From Anisakis pegreffii (lineage: Eukaryota; Nematoda; Chromadorea; Rhabditida; Anisakidae): DNA of 64,000 nt. The stretch covers positions 1 to 64,000 of the forward strand of contig JAPYMA010003061.1 in assembly GCA_035041965.1 (NCBI GenBank), written 5' to 3'. Shown piece after piece: positions 1 to 11,700 of the stretch. The notes beneath the pieces are model-generated. The model saw only the letters and a list, made by a program, of their open reading frames with translations. It searched no databases and had not been told where the DNA came from. Within the stretch, counting starts at the first letter, position 1. Every line of letters starts with the position of its first letter. Position numbers and translations under genes: made by a program.

Positions 1-777
1 GGAATTTATTTAATATTAATTTTATTTGTTAATTATAATTTGTGATATTGTATATGCATTTTAATGTATATGTATAATTTATTATAATTTTATTTACAAT
101 ACAAATGTATTTAATTATTCATTTTGTATTTTAATCATTGTTGCCAACATTGTGAATTTTTTATAAGGGTTGTGGGTAGAGCGAAGGAGGGATGCGGCAC
201 GTAATGACCCGCTTAACTCCGGAGCCTGAGGTAGGGACTTGGACTGGCCTTATGTATAACCCATCCCACCTAATCGAAATTTTTTTCATTCTGTGCACCC
301 CGTCATTCCCCTCCTCCCCCCACCCCCAATGTGGACTCTATTACGTGAATACATGTTGGACTCTAACATAGGTGCGAGACTAGCACATTTGCTGATAGTT
401 GACTTAGCTTGGCACGGAGTTGATTTGACTTAGCTTCACAATAGCTTGACTTAGCTTGACATTTGACTTAGCCTTAAAAGTTTGAGATTGACTGGCCTCG
501 ACTCAAACCTGGCTTTCAGCTTCCTTACACAGGTTCAAATTAACGTAGACATGAACTGACTAGGCTTTGACTTGACTTAATGAAATGTTAGTTCAACCTG
601 ACTGTAAGGCACATTAGCAAGCGATCCAGAGGAGTGCGTAGCAATATGGGCAACCTGACTTAGTAACCTATTGGCTGAGAAACAAGCTCTCGAAGCCCAT
701 CGGTTCCTAGAGATAGAGGTATCACATAAGAGAGTACTTAGTTGCGGAAGGAGCCGGGACTGGTGTTACTAATAACT
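1..777. other. Unique AT-rich flank left of the satellite
   Basis: No coding exon is recognisable here. The first 170 bases are very AT-rich. From about 399 to 472 the motif TTGACTTAGC recurs four to five times with small changes, and related TTGACTTGACTTA and CTGACTTAG words follow at about 560-575 and 655. Similar TTGACTTGACC words reappear at about 5937, just beyond the right end of the satellite, so the motif seems to belong to the array's flanks. Function unknown. Confidence 0.5.
399..472. repeat. Short degenerate TTGACTTAGC motif cluster
   Basis: Copies or near copies of TTGACTTAGC start at about 399, 425, 446 and 463, with partial versions between them. Spacing is irregular (17 to 26 bases), so this is a clustered motif and not a clean tandem array. 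No function is known to me. Confidence 0.55.
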
Positions 778-3700
778 GCACTGGCATATCAAAACAAGAA
801 AATGTTCCCTAAAAATTGAGTTTCACTAACGTAGGGTATGAATCGCCTTATGAAGTTAGCGGTAGGTCTGGAAAGTTCGCCTGGACCACTCACCTGTAGA
901 GTCTCTCAGGTGTTTGTGGTTACTCGCCGAAGCTTATCTATTAGCTAGTGTCATGATGGCATTCATACACTTTTATGATGCAATCCTTACCTCCTTGCCA
1001 GTGCAGCTATTGTCTGTCATTAGTGTCAGTAAGGTACTTGATAAGTTTGAGAAATCCATTCAAATAAGAGGAGAGACATCATGGGTTCTTCAGTTTTGTT
1101 TTGATAGCTACACTGGCATATCAAAGGAAGAAAAATATCCCTATAAAACTGAGTTTCATGAGCGTAGGGTGTGAATAGCCTCATGAAGTTAGCGGTAGGT
1201 CTGGAAAGTTCGCCTGGACCACTCACCTGTAGAGTCTCTCAGGTGTTTGTGGTTACTCGCCGAAGCTTATCTATTAGCTAGTGTCATGATGGTATTCACA
1301 CACTTCTGTGATGCAATCCTTATGTCCCTTGCCAGTGTAGTTATCATTCATGACTAGTGCTACTAAGATACTCGATAACTTCGAACAATCCACTCGAATG
1401 GAACAAGAAGCACTATAGCCTACTCCTTTGGGAAAAGGTTCTGAATAGAACAACGGCTTTCGAAGATTGTCTTTAATAGTTGATCACTTCTGAGAGCTTC
1501 AATCCTACTCTATAGTTATCGTATTGAAAATAACATATTAGCTAGTATGCGGGAGAGCTAACCTCAGGTGTTGATATTGGCTGTACTGGCATATCAAAAC
1601 AAGAAAATGTTCCCTAAAAATTGAGTTTCACTAACGTAGGGTATGAATCGCCTTATGAAGTTAGCGGTAGGTCTGGAAAGTTCGCCTGGACCACTCACCT
1701 GTAGAGTCTCTCAGGTGTTTGTGGTTACTCGCCGAAGCTTATCTATTAGCTAGTGTCATGATGGCATTCATACACTTTTATGATGCAATCCTTACCTCCT
1801 TGCCAGTGCAGCTATTGTCTGTCATTAGTGTCAGTAAGGTACTTGATAAGTTTGAGAAATCCATTCAAATAAGAGGAGAGACATCATGGGTTCTTCAGTT
1901 TTGTTTTGATAGCTACACTGGCATATCAAAGGAAGAAAAATATCCCTATAAAACTGAGTTTCATGAGCGTAGGGTGTGAATAGCCTCATGAAGTTAGCGG
2001 TAGGTCTGGAAAGTTCGCCTGGACCACTCACCTGTAGAGTCTCTCAGGTGTTTGTGGTTACTCGCCGAAGCTTATCTATTAGCTAGTGTCATGATGGCAT
2101 TCATACACTTTTATGATGCAATCCTTACCTCCTTGCCAGTGCAGCTATTGTCTGTCATTAGTGTCAGTAAGGTACTTGATAAGTTTGAGAAATCCATTCA
2201 AATATGAGGAGAGACATCATGGGTTCTTCAGTTTTGTTTTGATAGCTACACTGGCATATCAAAGGAAGAAAAATATCCCTATAAAACTGAGTTTCATGAG
2301 CGTAGGGTGTGAATAGCCTCATGAAGTTAGCGGTAGGTCTGGAAAGTTCGCCTGGACCACTCACCTGTAGAGTCTCTCAGGTGTTTGTGGTTACTCGCCG
2401 AAGCTTATCTATTAGCTAGTGTCATGATGGCATTCATACACTTTTATGATGCAATCCTTACCTCCTTGCCAGTGCAGCTATTGTCTGTCATTAGTGTCAG
2501 TAAGGTACTTGATAAGTTTGAGAAATCCATTCAAATAAGAGGAGAGACATCATGGGTTCTTCAGTTTTGTTTTGATAGCTACACTGGCATATCAAAGGAA
2601 GAAAAATATCCCTATAAAACTGAGTTTCATGAGCGTAGGGTGTGAATAGCCTCATGAAGTTAGCGGTAGGTCTGGAAAGTTCGCCTGGACCACTCACCTG
2701 TAGAGTCTCTCAGGTGTTTGTGGTTACTCGCCGAAGCTTATCTATTAGCTAGTGTCATGATGGCATTCATACACTTTTATGATGCAATCCTTACCTCCTT
2801 GCCAGTGCAGCTATTGTCTGTCATTAGTGTCAGTAAGGTACTTGATAAGTTTGAGAAATCCATTCAAATAAGAGGAGAGACATCATGGGTTCTTCAGTTT
2901 TGTTTTGATAGCTACACTGGCATATCAAAGGAAGAAAAATATCCCTATAAAACTGAGTTTCATGAGCGTAGGGTGTGAATAGCCTCATGAAGTTAGCGGT
3001 AGGTCTGGAAAGTTCGCCTGGACCACTCACCTGTAGAGTCTCTCAGGTGTTTGTGGTTACTCGCCGAAGCTTATCTATTAGCTAGTGTCATGATGGCATT
3101 CACACACTTCTGTGATGCAATCCTTATGTCCCTTGCCAGTGTAGTTATCATTCATGACTAGTGCTACTAAGATACTCATAACTTCGAACAATCCACTCGA
3201 ATGGAACAAGAAGCACTATAGCCTACTCATTTGGGAAAAGGTTCTGAATAGAACAACGGCTTTCGAAGATTGTCTTTAATAGTTGATCACTTCTGAGAGC
3301 TTCAATCCTACTCTATAGTTATCGTATTGAAAATAACATATTAGCTAGTATGCGGGAGAGCTAACCTCAGGTGTTGATATTGGCTGTACTGGCATATCAA
3401 AACAAGAAAATGTTCCCTAAAAATTGAGTTTCACTAACGTAGGGTATGAATCGCCTTATGAAGTTAGCGGTAGGTCTGGAAAGTTCGCCTGGACCACTCA
3501 CCTGTAGAGTCTCTCAGGTGTTTGTGGTTACTCGCCGAAGCTTATCTATTAGCTAGTGTCATGATGGCATTCATACACTTTTATGATGCAATCCTTACCT
3601 CCTTGCCAGTGCAGCTATTGTCTGTCATTAGTGTCAGTAAGGTACTTGATAAGTTTGAGAAATCCATTCAAATAAGAGGAGAGACATCATGGGTTCTTCA

Positions 3701-5595
3701 GTTTTGTTTTGATAGCTACACTGGCATATCAAAGGAAGAAAAATATCCCTATAAAACTGAGTTTCATGAGCGTAGGGTGTGAATAGCCTCATGAAGTTAG
3801 CGGTAGGTCTGGAAAGTTCGCCTGGACCACTCACCTGTAGAGTCTCTCAGGTGTTTGTGGTTACTCGCCGAAGCTTATCTATTAGCTAGTGTCATGATGG
3901 CATTCATACACTTTTATGATGCAATCCTTACCTCCTTGCCAGTGCAGCTATTGTCTGTCATTAGTGTCAGTAAGGTACTTGATAAGTTTGAGAAATCCAT
4001 TCAAATATGAGGAGAGACATCATGGGTTCTTCAGTTTTGTTTTGATAGCTACACTGGCATATCAAAGGAAGAAAAATATCCCTATAAAACTGAGTTTCAT
4101 GAGCGTAGGGTGTGAATAGCCTCATGAAGTTAGCGGTAGGTCTGGAAAGTTCGCCTGGACCACTCACCTGTAGAGTCTCTCAGGTGTTTGTGGTTACTCG
4201 CCGAAGCTTATCTATTAGCTAGTGTCATGATGGCATTCATACACTTTTATGATGCAATCCTTACCTCCTTGCCAGTGCAGCTATTGTCTGTCATTAGTGT
4301 CAGTAAGGTACTTGATAAGTTTGAGAAATCCATTCAAATAAGAGGAGAGACATCATGGGTTCTTCAGTTTTGTTTTGATAGCTACACTGGCATATCAAAG
4401 GAAGAAAAATATCCCTATAAAACTGAGTTTCATGAGCGTAGGGTGTGAATAGCCTCATGAAGTTAGCGGTAGGTCTGGAAAGTTCGCCTGGACCACTCAC
4501 CTGTAGAGTCTCTCAGGTGTTTGTGGTTACTCGCCGAAGCTTATCTATTAGCTAGTGTCATGATGGCATTCACACACTTCTGTGATGCAATCCTTATGTC
4601 CCTTGCCAGTGTAGTTATCATTCATGACTAGTGCTACTAAGATACTCATAACTTCGAACAATCCACTCGAATGGAACAAGAAGCACTATAGCCTACTCAT
4701 TTGGGAAAAGGTTCTGAATAGAACAACGGCTTTCGAAGATTGTCTTTAATAGTTGATCACTTCTGAGAGCTTCAATCCTACTCTATAGTTATCGTATTGA
4801 AAATAACGTATCAGCTAGTATGCGGGAGAGCTAACCTCAGGTGTTGATATTGGCTGTACTGGCATATCAAAACAAGAAAATGTTCCCTAAAAATTGAGTT
4901 TCACTAACGTAGGGTATGAATCGCCTTATGAAGTTAGCGGTAGGTCTGGAAAGTTCGCCTGGACCACTCACCTGTAGAGTCTCTCAGGTGTTTGTGGTTA
5001 CTCGCCGAAGCTTATCTATTAGCTAGTGTCATGATGGCATTCACACACTTCTGTGATGCAATCCTTATGTCCCTTGCCAGTGTAGTTATCATTCATGACT
5101 AGTGCTACTAAGATACTCGATAACTTCGAACAATCCACTCGAATGGAACAAGAAGCACTATAGCCTACTCATTTGGGAAAAGGTTCTGAATAGAACAACG
5201 GCTTTCGAAGATTGTCTTTAATAGTTGATCACTTCTGAGAGCTTCAATCCTACTCTATAGTTATCGTATTGAAAATAACGTATTAGCTAGTATGCGGGAG
5301 AGCTAACCTCAGGTGTTGATATTGGCTGTACTGGCATATCAAAACAAGAAAATGTTCCCTAAAAATTGAGTTTCACTAACGTAGGGTATGAATCGCCTTA
5401 TGAAGTTAGCGGTAGGTCTGGAAAGTTCGCCTGGACCACTCACCTGTAGAGTCTCTCAGGTGTTTGTGGTTACTCGCCGAAGCTTATCTATTAGCTAGTG
5501 TCATGATGGCATTCATACAATTTTATGATGCAATCCTTATCTCCTTGCCAGTGCAGTTATTGTCCATTATGAATGCTAATAAGGTATTTTTGGTA
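778..5595. repeat. Satellite array with two unit lengths (333 and 471/472 bp)
   Basis: A core containing CACCTGTAGAG...CAGGTG recurs 13 times, starting at 891, 1224, 1696, 2029, 2362, 2695, 3028, 3499, 3832, 4165, 4498, 4969 and 5441. Spacings are 333 (A) or 471/472 (B), giving the order A B A A A A B A A A B B and a diverging last copy that fades out by about 5595. The two units share the core and its downstream AAGCTT segment but differ in their second half; B carries an extra segment with TTGATCACTTCTGAGAGC. Copies are nearly identical. Open frames of 66 to 86 codons recur only because the DNA is repeated, and I do not regard them as genes. It is not a 5S rRNA or spliced-leader RNA cluster: neither signature is present. 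Confidence 0.95.
891..912. repeat. Conserved hairpin in the satellite core (first of 13)
   Basis: CACCTG pairs with CAGGTG across a short centre in which AGAG pairs with CTCT, giving a compact imperfect hairpin. The same 22 bases occur unchanged in every core copy of the array listed under the satellite, in both unit types, so this is the most conserved part of the repeat. It also contains paired CANNTG (E-box-like) sequences. A protein-binding or structural role is only a possibility. Confidence 0.6.
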
Positions 5596-7439
5596 AGTCT
5601 TTGCTTCTGTTATGAATAACAGACCAGTTTCGAGATCTTGTATTACGGGCTAAGATTGGATTGGATGACTGTGGTTTGATCTGTGCATAGAGGTTAGAAT
5701 TTTCTCTTGGCTTATAGCACAGTGTCTTCTTAGGATTGGAATAAGTTGATGTGTAAGTTATAAAGTAGTGTTTTTGAAGTAGTGTTTTCGGGGTAACATC
5801 ATGAAGTTTTCTCAGACTTTATCATTTGAGCAGCCAGTTGTTAACTTGAATAACTGAAAGCGAGGTAGTATTCCACGGATTGCTCTTATATCTTACGGAG
5901 GAACCGTATTGTGAGTCAAGCTTCACTTAACATTAGCTTGACTTGACCTCAAACTACTTTTGAGCTGGACCGACATGATTGCAGCTGACTTAATTCGATT
6001 TTATTTTCAAGATATTGTGTTAGAACTTCTTCGTGTTATGCTGCTTCGGATTGTGCGATTTTATATGGGCATTGAAGTATCGTTTTAATGTGAGTATTTG
6101 TTCGATTATCCCTTTTGCTGTTGCTGTTGTTTATGTAATTATTTCGCGTTGTTGTTTATGTGATTGTTTCATGTGGTCATGACCGTGTTCATCCCCTCGT
6201 TGATCATTATTGCGTTTTTGATGCTGTCACGCCAGGCATAATGGAGGGGATCATTGCTAGGCATGTTTTGGCAGCGTTCCATGAGCGAGTTAGAGTCGCA
6301 AAGTGCATAGGGGCCCTGCACAAACCCCCCGGATACAATTCGATGTTACATGCTAGGGTCAAGCTCGAGTTTGATGCTCTGGCTTGGAAATAAGCTCACT
6401 TCTTTGCTGAGATTAGGATAAACTTGAAAATACCAATGGCGCGTGGCGTGACAGCTGTATAAATGTTTTTCCACGTGTTACCACACATTACACCGAAAAT
6501 CCACAAGGTATTGTTATCTAAAGTTTTAATGAGTTTAGAATCGTCATGACGGCAGCTAGTGTAGTTTCGTACCATTGAATTTGGAGGAACTCAGCAGCTG
6601 AATAGGTTGTGGTCTTAAAACGATTGCCTGCATGGTAGCTAGGAAAGAAGAACCTGAAACTGGAAGGGTTTTCGAATTACGGATTTGAGAAGCAATTTTG
6701 AAAATGTGCTAGTGCAACACACTGTTAGAGATAAAGCAAAATATGTCGAATTATAGATTCAGGAACGTTTCATGAGAGGGTCGTGACACATTCTAGGGCG
6801 TAGTGAAACAAGTCTGGAGCAGTCATTCAGATTGTTTCGAAAAACGATGGTATGACACTAAATTAGGATGCTGCATTCGCTTTAAAGGAAAAATGGTTTA
6901 GGAATAACCACTCTTCAAACGTCGTTTAGCACAGAATAGGAATGGAGAAGCAATAACGAGTAGAGGATTTATAGTATTACGTTTAATGCATGATGGAGTG
7001 AATCCCGCAGTGAGGTCAATAAGCTTGAATGAGCATCAATGCTTGATAATTAGAAATATACACAGAAAAAGCAGCCGTCTCTGGCTTCAGCTCAGTTTTT
7101 TCTTTTGTGTAGATTATATAGCAGGAGGCCTTGGGCGAGGTTTCGTATCAATATCATGCACAGTGTCTGTACAACGCTTCTGATTTTACATGCTCATCCT
7201 TCTTTCTATCAAACAACAACAGAGTGAAGTAATTTGTGAATATAACCACGCAAGAACGATGTAAACTTCAGCGGGCATATGTCTTTGAAGATCTTTTTGC
7301 CGTTCATGACGGTTCGGTGTCACTGCGTATTGTGTTGGCATAATTTTACATTTTACAATAGATGCTAGTTGCCATGTTCACCTGCATTCGATGATCATCA
7401 ATTGACTCATTTGATAATCATAAACAATCGATCTTTCAG
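5596..7439. other. Gene-free stretch after the satellite
   Basis: I find no exon with supporting splice signals. A frame of 77 codons at 6160-6393 is slightly more GC-rich than its surroundings but shows no recognisable domain. TTGACTTGACC words at about 5937 echo those left of the array. Confidence 0.4.
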
Positions 7440-7523
7440 ATGAAGTTTGATTCATCTATTGCTTTCCTAATCATCATCGTTGCAGTTTTCTCCATCAGTT
7501 ACACCATTGCTAATGTGACTTGA
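7440..7523 (+). CDS. Possible signal-peptide first exon or 27-aa secreted peptide
   Basis: An ATG follows directly on CGATCTTTCAG, a strong acceptor, as at a trans-spliced nematode start. The frame encodes 27 residues: a basic N-end (MKFDSS), then a hydrophobic run (IAFLIIIVAVFSISYTIA) and a TGA at 7521. This looks like a signal peptide. A possible donor GTGACT lies after the codon for Ala-Asn at about 7514, so it may be the first exon of a longer secreted protein whose other exons I cannot find. It could equally be chance in AT-rich DNA. It is too short to identify. Confidence 0.3.
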   Translation: MKFDSSIAFLIIIVAVFSISYTIANVT

Positions 7524-7632
7524 CTTTATTTGGACAGATACTTCTCTGAATAATTTTTCCGTTTGTGAAATCGTGAAATATTACAACCATGCTCATCAAC
7601 TGTAAGATTACTAATACCTTGTGTTATAGCAC

Positions 7633-7657
7633 CTCAACGATCAAAATGATCGTTGAG
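7633..7657. repeat. Perfect 10-bp stem hairpin
   Basis: CTCAACGATC and GATCGTTGAG are exact reverse complements separated by AAAAT. The setting is non-coding, between the candidate small exon and tyrosinase gene 1. It is not followed by a clear T-run. Confidence 0.6.
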
Positions 7658-8778
7658 CAGGGATTATGTTAGAAGGGATTCGAACGTATGAACAGGTAAA
7701 CTGCTAAAAAACACATTGCCATCAGTGTACCCAATGAAAACAAATCCTCGTGGAGAACCATACTGTGTCTTGCGATTATGGAGCATAATGCTATATTATG
7801 GAACACATGTACAGTGGTGTAAAACAATTTTGTATTGCAATGTTCAGGATCGGTAGAGCAATTTCCTTTCATTTCAGTAGCAATATCTAGCAATATTGTT
7901 TATATTCGATTGGATCGTACCACTAATATTGGATTATAACGTTACGTGTATGTATTGTCTGATACTTCGACCGAGTTACGAAGCGATTCCGGAATGAAAG
8001 GAAGTGAAAAACAATAACAGAGAAAATGAAAACAAACGTGATTTGTTTGGTATAATGTGATTTTAATTCCGACGAAATGCGATTAGAAATTAAAGAAAAG
8101 GGAACTTGGTTCACTGAATTCAGTAGATCAGTTCACTTGAAACGACTCAACGGTTGAATAAGTGTAGACGATTTCGTGTAAACAAACGCAAGTGATCGAT
8201 GCATTAGCTGATTTTTGTTGTAGCCGATTAAATGGTTTACGATCTGTGTTTTATCAGAATTATCCATGGAATCAGGAACTTGAGTGGTTCAGTGGGAAGA
8301 ACTTCGCTGAATAAAGAAGTGAATATGACAACAACAAGGATTAACACCAACAATAATAATGATAAACACAACCGTAAAACAATGATACGAGAAAACATGA
8401 AATAAATGGCACGAAATAATAAATCAAGTTAGTCAGAAAGAACGTCGATTTAACAACGAACCGTTCAGAACAATTAATCTCTCTCATCTCTGCGGTCATT
8501 TAGATCGTAACCTTTTCTGTCATATCCGATGATTGACAGTACTTATGAATCTCTTTTCATAAATTCCATGACATATTTCAGTTAATTCCAAGGTCCTCAC
8601 TGATCTGGCCAAAGGCTTGCGAAGACCTTCCTAAAATTGTTAAAACTTTCTCATTGTCAGCGAGCTTTCGTTACACAATCGGTGTTTCATCCAAATATAT
8701 CGTTTCAAATGTCAAGAGAATGGATTAGAATAGCGTGATTGCAGCGTACCGTTTAGTGCAGCAAGGAACTGGAGGATA
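7658..8778. other. Upstream region of tyrosinase gene 1
   Basis: No exon is supported. AG sites at about 8742 (GATTGCAG) and 8762 (TAGTGCAG) lie 17 to 37 bases upstream of the tyrosinase start and could accept a spliced leader. The core promoter is not recognisable. Confidence 0.35.
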
Positions 8779-11700
8779 ATGTGGTGGCTTCTGCTGGTAG
8801 TAACGCTCACAAATGCTCAGTTGAATCAAACAGATCCATGCCAAGATGCACCCGGTGAAGCGGAAAGGATTATTTGTGGCCAATTGGCAAAATGGGATAC
8901 AAAGATCAACGTTCGATTCAGATTTATCAGATTTATCAGTATGATCAGCATTTACCTGATAAAGATTTATCAGCATCATTCCAATGACTTTTTCCGAATA
9001 TTTTCGAGGAGTTGAGCGCATAAAATGGAATTCGGGAAATTGATCATGAAAGAGTTCCTTTGATTACAGAGGATACAACCTTTAGTGGATGCGTCTCCGC
9101 CAGGTTTCAGAGGTGTTGCGGATGGGATGAGCTTGATTGCAGCAAGTCCTTATCAGTGTATGACACTCGAATGTCTATGCATTCATATGGATGGTCAGGA
9201 TTTCTGTAACTTTGACCTCTTTTCATTTATTGCTGACATCATTGAACAAATGATTCACGTCTTATCAGTGAAAAATGAACATTTTCACTATTGAATCTTC
9301 CAGGAATCTGTTTCATCCGATTCGGATTTTCAACTGTAAAACAGCTAAAAACATGGAGAATCATCAATAAAAATGAATTCCAGGTTTGATAGAAGACGAA
9401 CAGTGCAGGCTCAGCAACGGTGAAATTCTTGAAAAAGCTGTGCGGAAAGAATATCGCTTACTGGAGGATCGCGAGCGGCAGCGATATAACGAAGTAATAT
9501 TTCAGTAGTCTTCCCAAATTCAAACTTAGAGGAATAAGGGGAACGGTAGGATACTCGAACGGCGGAAAACTGTTCCTTTTTGATTCGATTTCTAACGGGC
9601 TTCAACGTTTTATCGAGTTACCAAAAACCAAATTCACGCTAGTCATCGAGCATTTAATTAGAATAATCATTAGAGGTGATTCAAGAGTTGAAAAATTCCG
9701 GCGAATTCGACCGTTTGGCATTGTTACATGCAGATGCAGTGACCGGAGCTGGAGCTCACGCTGGTCCAGCGTTCCTGCCATGGCATCGTGAATACCTCAA
9801 AAGGTTTTCCGGAAAGCTTTGGAAACGATTATTTTCTTCATTTAGCTTCCTGGCTACTCATGCATCATCCTAGCTTTCGTGGATGATATCAAATAAAATT
9901 TCTGATCGTCTTTACATTACTCACGCTGAACTCCTTAACCTGTTATCTACTCATTTCGACATACGCATCTCGTGATGAAACCACATTTGAATATTGCCTT
10001 TATCCGCTCACTTCATTTAATCTCTTCCCACTTAATTTTGACCACTGATTATAATGTCATCTGCATCCAAATACGAACCGAATGAATACTTTGATACATG
10101 TACGCAAAAGATCATCCTATGGTCATATCTGTAGGCTTTAGGTGTCATTTCTTTGGAATTTTCATTCACTGCTAAGCTAATTATGGGATTTTGAGAGATA
10201 CAGTTAGGTTAAGTTGAAAAAAAAATCATGATCAGGATCGAAATAGCGGTTCGTCTCATTGACCCAACATTAGCGGTGCCCTACTGGGATTCATCGATGG
10301 AGGCGAATCTTCCGAATGCGAAGGACTCAATTCTTTTCACCGAGGATTTCTTGGGCTCATCGATTTCCGATGGTCGCGTAGCGGACGGGCCATTCGCAAA
10401 CTGGACCACTAGCAAGGTAAGCATCACAATTCGGCGATACAACTGTTGACGAGAATTAAACGTTTGGTTGAAACTCGTTAAGTTTACTTTAATGTTTTCG
10501 CAAACATGAATGAATTGGTTATTGAAAGCATTAAAACTTCAATTACACTTCGATTGCCCACTGCAGTTCGAATAATTTTCAAGTCGTTGAGTTTGTATAT
10601 GAATGCTGTAGAGCAATAGTTGCGTCGAGCTGAAATAGATGTATATTGATGCCGTAGCTGCGTAAGGAATGAATGGTGCGACTAATGATCCTACAGGGTA
10701 CGTATCTGCGCAGAAATGTTGGTGGTGTCGGATGGACGTTCACAGAAGAAAGGGTTGAAGCAGTTATGCGAGAAACACGAATCGATCAAGTTCTCGCATA
10801 TTCCGCACCACGACGTGTTAGTTAGTGATCTCGTTAGATGCTGTGAGGCAAATCCGGAAACCAAAATCATGTCTATTCTATCCTAAATGATCTTTTAAAT
10901 TTTGGAAAATAGTAGCAGAATCAAACACATTCTTATGTACTTGTCCACAAGTTAAAATAGGATATGAGTGAAAATTGTGAACATAAATGATTTGAAGTGA
11001 AGCGTTACTGTAGTTGCATTGCCGATCGGGTGTACTTTCAATTAGCACTTCTCATGAGAAGACAAATATATCAAATGAATGTTAACTGAAAGACAATAAA
11101 GAATGACTGAAAGAGAATAAAGAATGAGTTCAGGGATGTGAATATCCGGCAGATTTCGATTGTTTGGAGTATTCGCATGGATATGTGCATCTTTTTGTTG
11201 GTGGTGATATGTACAGTCCACTAACGAGTGCCGATGACCCAATTTTCCAAATGCATCATTCATTTGTTGATCACATTTGGGAATTATGGCGCATTAAACG
11301 TCAAGTATTGTTTTGTTTCAGTACTTCGTCTCTCTTCTGAAGGATTTTATCTGTATCATTGTCAGTTCATTTTATGTGTTTTTTAAAATTCGGATTGCTG
11401 CCGATATTCCAGAAACCTATTGCTGAAAAGATCTATGGTTTGTTCGAAAACCCAACGCATTGATGTTAAATGCGTTTAATCAATGGATCAAAACAGAACA
11501 TATAGAGCAGTTTAATACTTATCAAACCGAATGCCCAGCGTGCGCTTTCAAATTCTCTCAAAATTGCAGCACCTTTAAAAATCCCCCTCTTCGGAATCGG
11601 AATCAGCATATCTTGGAATTATACACTTCAAGCTCTCCTGAAATCAAAAATCATTTTGGCATCGGAGACAAAAATCAGAACAGAATGAAGCAATTCAAAA

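Noticed and set aside
914..4448. Repeated 86-, 67- and 66-codon frames in the satellite on both strands
   Set aside because: They recur only because the DNA repeats, stop or shift with single-base unit variants, overlap on opposite strands, and have no domain or splice context.
778..5595. Satellite as a 5S rRNA or spliced-leader RNA gene cluster, or a CRISPR array
   Set aside because: Neither the 5S internal promoter nor a spliced-leader core is present; units of 333-472 bp without spacer-repeat organisation are not CRISPR.
6160..6393. 77-codon plus-strand frame, slightly GC-richer
   Set aside because: No domain, no convincing splice sites, no neighbouring exon in phase.
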